From: an uncultured Elusimicrobiales bacterium
Lineage (GTDB): Bacteria > Elusimicrobiota > Elusimicrobia > Elusimicrobiales > Elusimicrobiaceae
DNA length: 64,000 nucleotides
Reading direction: 5' to 3'
Assembly (NCBI GenBank): GCA_944324685.1
Contig: CALUXG010000034.1
Location: 1 to 64,000, forward strand
Part shown: one piece after another, positions 1-8,375 of the stretch
Layout: every line of letters starts with the position of its first letter
Position numbering within the stretch: the first letter of the stretch is position 1
The notes under the pieces: generated by a model
The model's input: the letters and a program-made list of their open reading frames with translations, nothing else
Databases searched by the model: none
What the model was told of the DNA's origin: nothing
Position numbers and translations under genes: made by a program

Positions 1-1127
1 TTGGCCACCTCGTCAAATCCCCACTTGTCCTTAAACGAAAGCACTTTTTTATACTGCGCCACAGCCTTTTCCCGTTCGCCCAGTGCATCATACACTTGCC
101 CCAGCCGGTATTCGTTCCATACGCCCCAGCGGCTGGGCTCCTGTTTGGCCAAAGCGGCCTGCCCTTCTTCAAAAGCGGAGCGGGCCTGCTCCCATTTTCC
201 CTGTGCCATATAAGAAGTGCCGATAGCAGTATAAGCGCGGGAAATATAAATGTCTTTATAAAACGGATCTTGGCCTATCAGACCCAAAAATTCCCGTCCG
301 CCTTCCTGCACGGCGTCATAGTCGCCGGTTTCAAACAGACAAATAATTTCCACATAATGCATCAGTGGATTTTTAGGATATTTGGCGCGCAGCTGGCGGA
401 TATATTCCAATGATTTGTTCGGATTGTAATATTTGCCGCCGCGCGTATTCTGCACTTCAATCAAAATAAGTTTGGAACTGTCGGCGGTGAACATGGCTTT
501 CTCGCGCGACAGATTCAGCTGTTCCACCCCCAAATCGGGGTCGCCTTTTATCGCTACAATGGCGGCCAAAATTTTAATCACGCTGGGCAGCGTGCCGGCA
601 AAATAATTGTAAATGCCCAAGCCGAAGTAGGCGTCGTAATACGTCGGGTCCAACTCCAAGGATTTTTCCAACCGGTTAATGGCCTTGCGGCCCGAAAAAT
701 ACGCCGTTACCCAGCTGCGGTTGCGCATGGCAAACATGGCGCGCAGGCCATAGAGGGCGCCAATACCCATATATGCGTTGGGATCGTTGGGGTTTCTCTT
801 CATCCAACGTTTGATGCCGTCTATGGAATCGTCCAGCGTTTTTTCAAACACTTTCCGCTGTTTGTCGTCGCTGGTTTCAAATTCGTATTCGTAGCGGCTC
901 CATGCAATCATGGCATTGCCAAAATGCGCAAACGGATGATCGGGATACAGCGCAAAAACTTTTTCTATATTTTCCTGTGCCAGTTCAAAATCCAAACTGT
1001 ATACGCCGTTTATGCCCACCGTGGCATATTCCATCACGTCGGGAGGCAGTTTGATTTCCGCATACGCGGGCAGAACTCCCGCCGCGGCAAACAACATCGC
1101 GGTTAAAACAGAAAGAAGTTTTTTCAT
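1..1127 (-). CDS. TPR-repeat secreted protein (3' end outside window)
   Basis: Reading the minus strand from the ATG at 1127 gives an open frame to the window edge, about 375 residues. It starts MKKLLSVLTAMLFAAAGVLP, a clear Sec signal peptide ending near AYA. The mature part has helical repeats of TPR type, such as the segment with SLELDPTYYDAYFGLGIYNY and, nearer the edge, EWNEYRLGQVYDALGEREKA-like spacing. It is probably a periplasmic or outer-membrane-associated scaffold; partner unknown. The start codon overlaps the serS stop (TAATG), so the two are translationally coupled. The C-terminus cannot be seen. Confidence 0.8.
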   Translation of the reverse strand, partial: MKKLLSVLTAMLFAAAGVLPAYAEIKLPPDVMEYATVGINGVYSLDFELAQENIEKVFALYPDHPFAHFGNAMIAWSRYEYEFETSDDKQRKVFEKTLDDSIDGIKRWMKRNPNDPNAYMGIGALYGLRAMFAMRNRSWVTAYFSGRKAINRLEKSLELDPTYYDAYFGLGIYNYFAGTLPSVIKILAAIVAIKGDPDLGVEQLNLSREKAMFTADSSKLILIEVQNTRGGKYYNPNKSLEYIRQLRAKYPKNPLMHYVEIICLFETGDYDAVQEGGREFLGLIGQDPFYKDIYISRAYTAIGTSYMAQGKWEQARSAFEEGQAALAKQEPSRWGVWNEYRLGQVYDALGEREKAVAQYKKVLSFKDKWGFDEVA

Positions 1128-2416
1128 TATTTGAAGGCCTCTATTTTATCTTTGCCAAAATAAGGCCTCAAAACCGACGGAATCAAAACGGACCCGTCCG
1201 CCTGCTGAAAATTTTCCAATATGGCGGCAAACGTTCGTCCCACCGCCAGCCCGCTGCCGTTTAAGGTGTGAACATATTCCAGTTTGCCTTGGGCGTTCTT
1301 ATAACGCAAACCCATACGCCGTGCTTGAAAGTCCAAACAGTTGGAGCAGGAAGAAATTTCGCGGAAGCGATTTTCGCTGGGCATCCATACTTCTATATCA
1401 TAGGTTTTGGCTGAAGAAAAACCAATGTCGCCGGAGCATAACTCCACCACATGGTACGGCAGCCCTAATTCTTTGAGCACTTCCTGTGCGTCGGAGACCA
1501 TAATCTCCAGCATTTGGTAGGAATTTTCCGGCTTGGAAATCATCACCAATTCCACTTTGTTAAACTGGTGATTGCGGATAAGTCCGCGCGTGTCTTTGCC
1601 ATACGTGCCGGATTCTTTGCGGAAACACGGCGTCCACGCCGTCAGTTTGATGGGCAGCTCGTTTTCCGCAATCACACGCCCGCGGTTTAAGTTGGTCAGC
1701 GGAATTTCCGCCGTGGAAATTAAAAATTGTTTTGGCTCTCCCGTCAGCTCATACATGTCTTCGCGGAATTTGGGCAGCTGCCCCGTGCCATATAATATTT
1801 CTTCGTTTACAATGGCCGGCGGCAAAATTTCCGTATATCCCTTGCGCGCATGCATGTCCAGCATAAAAGAAATCAAGGCTCGCTCCAGTCTGGCGCCGTC
1901 TCCTTTGTACAAAGCAAAACGGCTGCCGGAAAGCGTGGCGGCGGCGGCAAAATCCAAAATGCCCAACCGCTCGCCAATGCTCTGATGATCCAATGGCGTG
2001 AAATCAAATTTCGGCAACGCTACAGAACACGGCAAATATTCCGGATTGTCCGCATCCGAGGTCCCCACAGGAATATGCTCGTTGGGCAAATTCGGAATGC
2101 TTAAAAGCAAATCGTCTACTTGTTTTTTCAACGGTTCCAATTGCGCTTCCTGCTGCGCCATGGTTTCTTTGAGCTTTGCCACTTTCTGCATGGTTTCTTG
2201 AGCGGCGCCGTCTCCTTTTTCTTTTTTAATCTGCCCGATTTGTTTGGAAAGGCTGTTTCTCTGCGCGCGTAATTCTTCCACGCAGGCCAAAATCTTTTTA
2301 TATTTTTCGTAAAGGGCAAGCACTTCGTCTATTTGAGCGGCCAATTCCGGCTTGCGTAAAGACAAACGCCGCCTGACTTCATCCGGATTGGCAATAATCA
2401 TTTTCATGTCCAGCAT
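1127..2416 (-). CDS. serS: Seryl-tRNA synthetase
   Basis: 429-residue class II aminoacyl-tRNA synthetase that charges tRNA-Ser (and tRNA-Sec) with serine in the cytoplasm. The N-terminus (MLDMKMIIANPDEVRRRL) leads into the long antiparallel coiled-coil arm at about residues 30-100. Class II motif 2 is visible in the segment FRKESGTYGKDTRGLIRNHQ and motif 3 in SGLAVGRTFAAILENFQ. The ATG at 2416 is chosen because a GAGGTAA ribosome site lies just upstream; a longer frame reaching 2533 has no family support. It lies 13 nt after a small membrane-protein gene and overlaps the next gene, so it belongs to a four-gene operon. Confidence 0.97.
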   Translation of the reverse strand: MLDMKMIIANPDEVRRRLSLRKPELAAQIDEVLALYEKYKKILACVEELRAQRNSLSKQIGQIKKEKGDGAAQETMQKVAKLKETMAQQEAQLEPLKKQVDDLLLSIPNLPNEHIPVGTSDADNPEYLPCSVALPKFDFTPLDHQSIGERLGILDFAAAATLSGSRFALYKGDGARLERALISFMLDMHARKGYTEILPPAIVNEEILYGTGQLPKFREDMYELTGEPKQFLISTAEIPLTNLNRGRVIAENELPIKLTAWTPCFRKESGTYGKDTRGLIRNHQFNKVELVMISKPENSYQMLEIMVSDAQEVLKELGLPYHVVELCSGDIGFSSAKTYDIEVWMPSENRFREISSCSNCLDFQARRMGLRYKNAQGKLEYVHTLNGSGLAVGRTFAAILENFQQADGSVLIPSVLRPYFGKDKIEAFK

Positions 2417-2429
2417 GTTGTTACCTCGT

Positions 2430-2696
2430 TTATTTTTGTAAAGATTCTGTGATTTCTTCTTCCGGCACCATGTACGGACGGGGGAAAAAATGTCGGTATG
2501 GTTTGATACTTTGCACGGCATACTGTATGGCATATATGCCCAGTAACCGCGTGCTGACCGGCGCCACGGCGCTTTGGCTGGCTACCAAAACCGCCGTCAA
2601 AATCAGCAAGGAGAGCGTCATCGTTTTAATAATAAAAAAGAATCCGCTCAGCGTTAAGGAAGAAAGGGTTTTCTGTTGCTCCGTTACGGGACGCAT
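2430..2696 (-). CDS. Small membrane protein, unknown
   Basis: 88 residues starting MRPVTEQQKTLSSLTLSGFF, with a hydrophobic stretch at about residues 15-45 that could form one long or two short membrane helices, and an acidic tail (VPEEEITESLQK). No family is recognised. It begins 1 nt after the stop of the CsgG-like lipoprotein gene and ends 13 nt before serS. The tight spacing, and not any homology, is the main support for it being real. It may serve the lipoprotein upstream. Confidence 0.6.
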   Translation of the reverse strand: MRPVTEQQKTLSSLTLSGFFFIIKTMTLSLLILTAVLVASQSAVAPVSTRLLGIYAIQYAVQSIKPYRHFFPRPYMVPEEEITESLQK

Positions 2697-2697
2697 A

Positions 2698-3375
2698 TTA
2701 TGATTCCTGAAGTTTTGCCAACTCTTTGGTAAAACTTTTGACCAGACTGTGCGCAATATAATCGGCGGCGTCCAAAGCGCTGGAACTCTCATCGGACAGA
2801 GAGCCTATCCAAACAATCTCCGCCGTCTCTACATCCACCAATTTGGCAATAATACCCACCTGCGCATTAATGGTGTATTGGCGCGGCGTAACATCGGTTC
2901 TGTGTTTATATTGCGTGCCGACATTGCGCGTATACGCGGCATACGTGCCATCCGGCAGCTGCATAATGCTTTGCGAGTATACGGGACGCGTTTCCGTGCG
3001 GCGCGTAGCCACCATGGCCAGCTCCGTTCGGGTAGGTGTGTAAGAGGTTACTTCTCCTATCAGCAAAACGTCTACGCCCAATATTTTCCCTATTTTGCGG
3101 GTTGTTTCCGCGGACAAATATCCCGATACGGAAATATTGTGCTCCCGCAACACTTGGTCCAGCTGAGCGCGTTCCACCACCTTAAATCCCGCCTCTATCA
3201 AATATTTGGCAAACAAATTTTCCACTCCGTTCAAATCGCTGTAAGCGCTGGCAAAGCCCATAATACCAATGCGGTCCATCTGTTCAAAGTCATAACTTTG
3301 ACTGATCACCGTTTTTGGAGTGCAGCCCGCACCAAACAAAACCAGACAAAACAAACCCATCAAAATCTTTTTCAT
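2698..3375 (-). CDS. CsgG-like outer-membrane lipoprotein
   Basis: 225 residues. The N-terminus (MKKILMGLFCLVLFGAGCTP) is a lipoprotein signal with lipobox FGAGC. The mature part has the pattern of the CsgG / LpoB-type fold: an IGIMGF first strand, then a region with AGFKVVERAQLDQVLREHNI, then IGKILGVDVLLIGEVTSY, and a late strand IIAKLVDVETAEIVW. In the wider family these proteins either form secretion pores or assist envelope enzymes; which applies here cannot be told. Start at 3375 puts the signal peptide first. It is divergent from kdsC and heads the operon with the small membrane gene, serS and the TPR gene. Confidence 0.75.
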   Translation of the reverse strand: MKKILMGLFCLVLFGAGCTPKTVISQSYDFEQMDRIGIMGFASAYSDLNGVENLFAKYLIEAGFKVVERAQLDQVLREHNISVSGYLSAETTRKIGKILGVDVLLIGEVTSYTPTRTELAMVATRRTETRPVYSQSIMQLPDGTYAAYTRNVGTQYKHRTDVTPRQYTINAQVGIIAKLVDVETAEIVWIGSLSDESSSALDAADYIAHSLVKSFTKELAKLQES

Positions 3376-3438
3376 ATTATCATTATATAAATTTTCCTCC
3401 GTTCCCGCCCTATAGCCCACCCGACGAAATGATATAAT

Positions 3439-4041
3439 ATGTATATGGACGAATCTTTTATCCAAAAAGCCAAAACCCTCCGCCTGCTACTGACGGATAT
3501 TGACGGCGTCATGACCGACAGCCGCCTGACGTGGTATACCGACGGGGAGGGACGCAATATAGAAGTAAAACATTTTGAATCTTTGGACGGCATGGGCATG
3601 ATTTTCCTGCGCGCATGCGGCATACGCACGGGCATCATTTCCCGCGGTTCGGCCCCCGTACTGCAAAACTGGGCGCGGCTGCTGGGCATGGACATTTTGT
3701 ATTATAATTGCATGGACAAATCCGGCGCCTTGCGCGACGCGTGCACACGCTTTGGCTGTACGACGCAGGAAACCGCTTTTATCGGAGACGATATTATTGA
3801 TCTGGGCGTACTTAAAACGGCCGGCATGCCTATTTCAGTGGCCAACGGCGTGGAAGAAGTCAAACGCATTGCCTGCTATGTCTCTCCCAAGCATGGAGGG
3901 AAAGGAGCCGTACGAGACATCTGTGAGCAAATTTTGAAAGCCCGCGGACAATGGGAAAAGGTGGTAAAAACCGTGGAAAACGGAACATTTGCCGACCCCC
4001 AAACGCAATTAACCGTTGTCAAATTCCAAACGAAAAATTAA
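3439..4041 (+). CDS. kdsC: 3-deoxy-D-manno-octulosonate 8-phosphate phosphatase
   Basis: 200-residue HAD phosphatase that releases phosphate from Kdo-8-phosphate on the way to lipopolysaccharide. Motif I is LLLTDIDGVMTDSRL near residue 17, with the DxDGVxTD form typical of KdsC. Motif II is in the IISRGS segment, and motif III/IV in FIGDDIIDL. It lacks a cap domain, as expected of this tetrameric subfamily. A TATAAT hexamer (3433-3438) abuts the ATG with no Shine-Dalgarno sequence, so the message may be leaderless; the second ATG at 3445 is an alternative start. Confidence 0.92.
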   Translation: MYMDESFIQKAKTLRLLLTDIDGVMTDSRLTWYTDGEGRNIEVKHFESLDGMGMIFLRACGIRTGIISRGSAPVLQNWARLLGMDILYYNCMDKSGALRDACTRFGCTTQETAFIGDDIIDLGVLKTAGMPISVANGVEEVKRIACYVSPKHGGKGAVRDICEQILKARGQWEKVVKTVENGTFADPQTQLTVVKFQTKN

Positions 4042-4083
4042 AATATAAAAGTGCCGTTCACCTTAAAACAGAAAAGGAGCGTT

Positions 4084-4743
4084 ATGAAAAAACTATTTAT
4101 TTTGGCCGCTGTTCTTCTGGCTCCGGCCTTGTATGCATACGATGAGTATACCTGCTGCTCGTATGAAGAAACTCCCCGTTACGGTTTGCAAACCAACACC
4201 ACCCGCGTGGAGTTTTATGCCGGAGTGGCCTTGCCGGAAGACGATTGGTCCGAAAACGGGCAGACGCTGCAAATCGGAGACACCGGTTTTACAGCGGGTC
4301 TTGCTTTCGTGCGCAATATACTGCCGTGGCTGACTTTAGGTTTGGACGGCAACTATGCCGGCTTTTCCACGGGGGACGATCTGACGCTGTCTACAGGAGA
4401 CACCGTCAATTACCGCTCCGGCGTGGGAACGGCCTTAATAACGGGACGCGCCTACTTGTTTCCCAAAGCCATGACGCGCCTTTACGCCACAGCCGGCCTC
4501 GGAGCAGGATATATGTATGCCAAAGAAAAAAATGAAGCGGCGGATTCTTCCGAAACCTACGACAGCACGGATTTTGCATGGATGTTAGGCGCCGGTTTGG
4601 AATTTGACATTGACGAAACCGTCGTCTTCGGCGCCGAAGGACGTTATAATTGGGTCGGCCTCAGAAGCGACATGAAAAACCGCTTCGGCAAAGACGATTT
4701 CGGGTATTGGACGTTTATGCTTAAACTCGGCGTGAAATTCTAA
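4084..4743 (+). CDS. Small outer-membrane beta-barrel protein
   Basis: 219 residues with signal peptide MKKLFILAAVLLAPALYAYD followed by alternating amphipathic strands, and a C-terminal segment ending in FMLKLGVKF with a terminal Phe, as in barrels inserted by the BAM complex. The size fits an 8-stranded barrel of the OmpW/OmpX/OmpA-domain kind, but no subfamily can be assigned. The start at 4084 follows an AAAGGAGC ribosome site; an earlier ATG at 4051 would place residues before the signal peptide. A rho-independent terminator follows directly. Confidence 0.8.
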   Translation: MKKLFILAAVLLAPALYAYDEYTCCSYEETPRYGLQTNTTRVEFYAGVALPEDDWSENGQTLQIGDTGFTAGLAFVRNILPWLTLGLDGNYAGFSTGDDLTLSTGDTVNYRSGVGTALITGRAYLFPKAMTRLYATAGLGAGYMYAKEKNEAADSSETYDSTDFAWMLGAGLEFDIDETVVFGAEGRYNWVGLRSDMKNRFGKDDFGYWTFMLKLGVKF

Positions 4744-4754
4744 TCCCGTTATTT

Positions 4755-4800
4755 TAAAACCCGCCGCCGGTTATGCCGCCGCGGCGGGTTTTGCATTTTT
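4755..4800 (+). terminator. Rho-independent terminator after the barrel gene
   Basis: AAAACCCGCCG pairs with CGGCGGGTTTT around a short loop and is followed by a T-rich run. It lies 12 nt after the stop codon. Confidence 0.85.
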
Positions 4801-4834
4801 TCAGAAGTAAAACTTCGTTTAAGGGGCAAATCAT

Positions 4835-5887
4835 ATGTTGGAGCAAACTCTGGCAGTTTGGCAAACCGTCTTGCTGAGCGGCGTCGTTTTGGCGGCGCTG
4901 TTTGTGCCTTTTCTGTTCAAAAAAGCGGAAGAAGAATTGGAAATCTTTCTTTTCATTTGCGGCGTAGCGGCCGTCAGCGTGTCCGGTCTTTGGAGCGGGC
5001 ATTTGCTGTGGGAAGCCGTCAAAGAACCTGTCCTCATTTCCGCAGCGGTGCTTTTGCTGGGTTTTCTGTTCAAACGGTTTGGCGGCGGACTCATGTCTTT
5101 TGTTCATCGTGCCGAAAACGCGCTGGGTCCAAAAGCGTTCCTTTTTTGCTTCGTATTTTTGTTGGGCATATGCTCCAGCTTTATTACGGCAATCATTGCG
5201 GCTTTGTTGGCGGCGGAAGTCATCAAAGGACTGCAGCTGTCTGAAAAACAAAAAATCCGTTTGGCGGTATACGTTTGTTTTGCCGTTGGACTAGGAGCGG
5301 TGCTGACGCCGGTGGGAGAGCCTTTGTCCACCATTGTTGTAGCGAAATTGCGCGCGGAGCCGTATCAAGCGGACTTTTTATTTTTGTTGAAACTGCTCGG
5401 TTGGTGGATTATCCCCGGGGTTCTTCTATTTTCCGCTTTGGCCGCTGTGCTCGGAAAAACCAAATTGACGCGTATAGGACAAACCGTTACGGCGGAAAGC
5501 AATCGGACCGTACTGACGCGCGCGGGAAAAGTATATTTGTTCGTAGCGGCGTTGATTTTACTGGGAGAAGGACTAAAACCGCTGGCGCAAAAAACCATAG
5601 AGCATCTTTCCCGTGAAGTGCTGTACTGGATTAACATGCTTTCTGCCGTGCTCGATAATGCCACGCTGGCTAGCATAGAAATTCAGCCCGCATTGCCAAA
5701 AGATTCTTTGGTGTTTTTATTGGTGTCTTTGGTGCTGGCGGGAGGACTATTGATCCCGGGCAATATTCCAAATATTATTTGTTCTTCCAAATTGGGAATC
5801 AAAAGCCGCGATTGGGCGCGGACGGCGCTGCCGGTCGGCATCGCATGCATGCTGGGCTATTTTGCCGTTTTAAGTGTGATGCTGTAA
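4835..5887 (+). CDS. DUF1646-family permease (putative cation transporter)
   Basis: 350 residues, nearly all in about ten predicted membrane helices. The arrangement and the late motif with NIPNIICSSKLGIKSRDWA match the DUF1646 group of the ion transporter superfamily, which is related to NhaD-like and ArsB-like carriers. The substrate is not known; a cation or organic anion symporter is the usual suggestion. An AAGGGGC ribosome site precedes the ATG. It stands between two terminator or promoter signals, so it is probably monocistronic or shares readthrough with mgtC. Confidence 0.75.
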   Translation: MLEQTLAVWQTVLLSGVVLAALFVPFLFKKAEEELEIFLFICGVAAVSVSGLWSGHLLWEAVKEPVLISAAVLLLGFLFKRFGGGLMSFVHRAENALGPKAFLFCFVFLLGICSSFITAIIAALLAAEVIKGLQLSEKQKIRLAVYVCFAVGLGAVLTPVGEPLSTIVVAKLRAEPYQADFLFLLKLLGWWIIPGVLLFSALAAVLGKTKLTRIGQTVTAESNRTVLTRAGKVYLFVAALILLGEGLKPLAQKTIEHLSREVLYWINMLSAVLDNATLASIEIQPALPKDSLVFLLVSLVLAGGLLIPGNIPNIICSSKLGIKSRDWARTALPVGIACMLGYFAVLSVML

Positions 5888-5929
5888 ACGCAACGCGGCA
5901 GAGAGCCTGCTTTTGCTATAATAAAAAAC

Positions 5930-6559
5930 ATGGAAGATTTTATTATTAAAGTTATTTTGGCCTTGGTATTGGGCGGCATTATGGGTTTGGAACGTGAATA
6001 CAATGAAAAACCCGCCGGCTATGCCACCAATTCCATTATCTGTTTAGGCGCCGCGTTATTTACCATATTATCTTTATATATGGCGGAAAAAGGCGGCGAC
6101 CCGGGACGTATCGCGGCGCAAATAGTGTCCGGTGTAGGCTTTTTAGGGGCGGGGGCTATCTTGCGTGAAGGAAATAAAATTTCCGGCTTGACCACCGCCG
6201 CCGCCGTATGGCTGGTGGCCGCCATCGGCATGGCTGTAGGATTTGGCCAATATATTTTGGCTTCCAGCGCCTGCGCCGCAGCTATTTTAATGCAATTGGG
6301 CGTGCGCCGCACTTTAGGCTTGCTGGAACGCTTACGCCGCTATGACACCATTTACCTCACTTGCGCGCCGAAATGGAGCGTAGTGGAACAAATCCGTGCA
6401 GAAATTGAAAGAAGAAACGTTAAAATTTTGAAACAAGAAGTTACCAAACACGACAACTGTTTTGCCGTCGCATTAGTGGCTACGTTTACCGGAAGAGAGT
6501 TTCAAGACATCACCAAAGACGTGCTGGAAATGCCCGACGTATACAGTCTGTATAAATAA
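5930..6559 (+). CDS. MgtC/SapB-family membrane protein
   Basis: 209 residues. The N-terminal ~140 residues carry four to five membrane helices with family motifs: LGGIMGLEREYNEKPAG, GVGFLGAGAIL and GLTTAAAVWLVAAIGMAVG. A C-terminal cytoplasmic alpha/beta (ACT-like) domain follows (RRYDTIYLTCAPKWS onward). Family members act in magnesium limitation or inhibit the F-type ATP synthase in some pathogens; the role here is inferred only from family. A TGCTATAAT extended -10 element ends 11 nt before the ATG, so the 5' leader is very short. Confidence 0.88.
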   Translation: MEDFIIKVILALVLGGIMGLEREYNEKPAGYATNSIICLGAALFTILSLYMAEKGGDPGRIAAQIVSGVGFLGAGAILREGNKISGLTTAAAVWLVAAIGMAVGFGQYILASSACAAAILMQLGVRRTLGLLERLRRYDTIYLTCAPKWSVVEQIRAEIERRNVKILKQEVTKHDNCFAVALVATFTGREFQDITKDVLEMPDVYSLYK

Positions 6560-6577
6560 AAGGAGCCGTCTATATTT

Positions 6578-7702
6578 ATGTCCCAAACTTCCATACCGTT
6601 GTTCAATTTACAAAAACAACATGATTCCTTAAAAAGCGAAATTAACGCCGCCGCACTGGATGCGCTGAATTCCATGCGATGGCTTTTAGGCCCGCAAACA
6701 GAATCTTTTGAGAAAGAATTCGCCGAATCCATAGGCGTCAAACATTGCATTTCCTGCTCATCAGGCGCCAGCGCGATACAAATTGCCCTTGGTGCGGCCG
6801 GTATAGGCAAAGGAGACGAGGTCATCACGACTCCGTTTACGTTTATTGCCACGACCTCATCTATTTCATTGACGGGCGCCAAATTTGTTTTTGCCGACAT
6901 TGATCCGAAAACCTATAATATTGATCCCAAAGACATTGAACGCAAAATCACCAAAAAAACAAAAGCCATTCTTCCCGTGCATTTATACGGCTTTCCCGCT
7001 GATATGGACGCCATCATGAATTTGGCGCGCGAACACGATTTGCGCGTCATTGAAGACTGCGCCCAAGCGCATTTGGCTACCGCTGACGGCGTTAAAGTAG
7101 GCGGCATTGGAGATGCAGGAGCTTTCAGTTTTTATCCCAGCAAAAATCTGGGTGCATGCGGGGACGCCGGAGCCATTACCACTAACGACGATGAAATAGC
7201 TGATCGGTGCCGCAGCTTGCGCCACAGCGGCAGAGCCAAAGACAAAGCTTATGAGTATGATTTGGAAGGATCCACGTTGCGCATGGATGAAATTCAAGCC
7301 GCCATTCTGCGCGTAAAATTACGTCATTTGGCCGATTGGACCGACGACAGACAGAAGGTAGCCGCTTTATATGAAGAAGGATTGCAAGGACTGCCTGTCG
7401 TCACCCCGCCCACGCCTCCGGCCGGTTATTCACAATCCTATTATGTATACACCATACGCGCCGAACGCCGCGACGAACTGCAGCAATATTTGAAAGAGCA
7501 TGGTATCGGTTCGGCCGTCTATTATCCCGTGCCTTTATACAAACAACCGGCATATAAACACCTGAATCTTCGGGCGGAAGATTATCCCAACGCCGAAAAA
7601 GCCGCAAAAGAGGTCCTATCCATCCCCATGTTTCCGGAGCTGACACCAGAACAAGTAACACAGGTATGCGATACAATTCGTAATTTCTACGAACATAAAT
7701 AA
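6578..7702 (+). CDS. DegT/DnrJ/EryC1/StrS-type sugar aminotransferase
   Basis: 374-residue PLP enzyme that transaminates keto-sugar nucleotides for surface glycans. The PLP lysine is in [15 protein letters not shown] near residue 187, and the early [13 protein letters not shown] loop binds the cofactor phosphate. The segment [20 protein letters not shown] with [10 protein letters not shown] is typical of the family. The length matches WbpE/ArnB-like proteins; the exact sugar is not deducible. AAAGGAGC precedes the ATG, and a terminator follows the gene. It is not next to other glycan genes, which are found about 3.6 kb and 43 kb away. Confidence 0.88.
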   Translation: MSQTSIPLFNLQKQHDSLKSEINAAALDALNSMRWLLGPQTESFEKEFAESIGVKHCISCSSGASAIQIALGAAGIGKGDEVITTPFTFIATTSSISLTGAKFVFADIDPKTYNIDPKDIERKITKKTKAILPVHLYGFPADMDAIMNLAREHDLRVIEDCAQAHLATADGVKVGGIGDAGAFSFYPSKNLGACGDAGAITTNDDEIADRCRSLRHSGRAKDKAYEYDLEGSTLRMDEIQAAILRVKLRHLADWTDDRQKVAALYEEGLQGLPVVTPPTPPAGYSQSYYVYTIRAERRDELQQYLKEHGIGSAVYYPVPLYKQPAYKHLNLRAEDYPNAEKAAKEVLSIPMFPELTPEQVTQVCDTIRNFYEHK

Positions 7703-7723
7703 ACGACGCACTTACGCTTATTT

Positions 7724-7754
7724 CAAGCCTCCTGCCATGGAGGCTTGTTTTTTT
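7724..7754 (+). terminator. Rho-independent terminator after the aminotransferase
   Basis: CAAGCCTCC and GGAGGCTTG form a 9-bp stem with a 5-6 nt loop, followed by a run of T. Confidence 0.9.
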
Positions 7755-8329
7755 CCGTCTAACAGATTTTTCGGATTTCTTAAAAAGCCTTTGTTAAAAG
7801 CCCTTTATCCTTTGCGCAGACATATGCCTTGCCAGAGGAAGCAGTTTTAGTTAGAAGAAACATCCGTTTGTTTCGCGTGGGCATTTGATTTCCATATTTT
7901 TATCCTGTGAAATAAGGCGGAAACCAAAACTTGATTAAAATATAAAAAATACCGCATAAAATTTTTGAACGAAAATTTTTATGCATGCCGGCTAAAACAA
8001 AAGCTATGCTGCATAAAAGCCAAGCGGAAGCCATATTTTTATAAAATTAGTTTTCCTAACTTTTGAACTTCAAATCAAAAGTTTTGAAAAATCAGCCCAC
8101 TTTTCCCTTAAAAGCTATTTTTTGTCTGTGAATTTGCAAATTCTCCGACGGCAAAAATATTTTTTGCGCAAAAACGGCCATTAGAAGCATTTTTTATGCG
8201 CTGGCAATATAATTTGCTTGTCAAAACGCAAAAACGTCAAAAAACGCATTTTTGCTCAAAACATCAGGTTTTATGTATCTTGTATTAAAAACAGGACCTC
8301 TTTTCTATTTGGTACAAAAATATAGGCAT
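7755..8329. other. AT-rich gene-free spacer between convergent transcripts
   Basis: About 575 nt between two terminators with no supported coding frame. It is rich in A/T runs with several short inverted repeats, for example around 7960-7985 (GCATAAAA...TTTTATGC type) and GAATTTGCAAATTC near 8130, and repeated short words AAAACG/CAAAAA. I recognise no RNA family. It could be a structural or protein-binding region near the par locus, or simply decayed sequence. Confidence 0.5.
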
Positions 8330-8354
8330 AAAAAAAGTCCGGCATAAGCCGGAC
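8330..8354 (-). terminator. Rho-independent terminator of the parAB transcript
   Basis: On the minus strand GTCCGGC, loop TTAT, GCCGGAC is followed by seven T residues; it lies 22 nt after the parB stop. Confidence 0.92.
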
Positions 8355-8375
8355 CTAAAAGACAAAGATCTGTCT

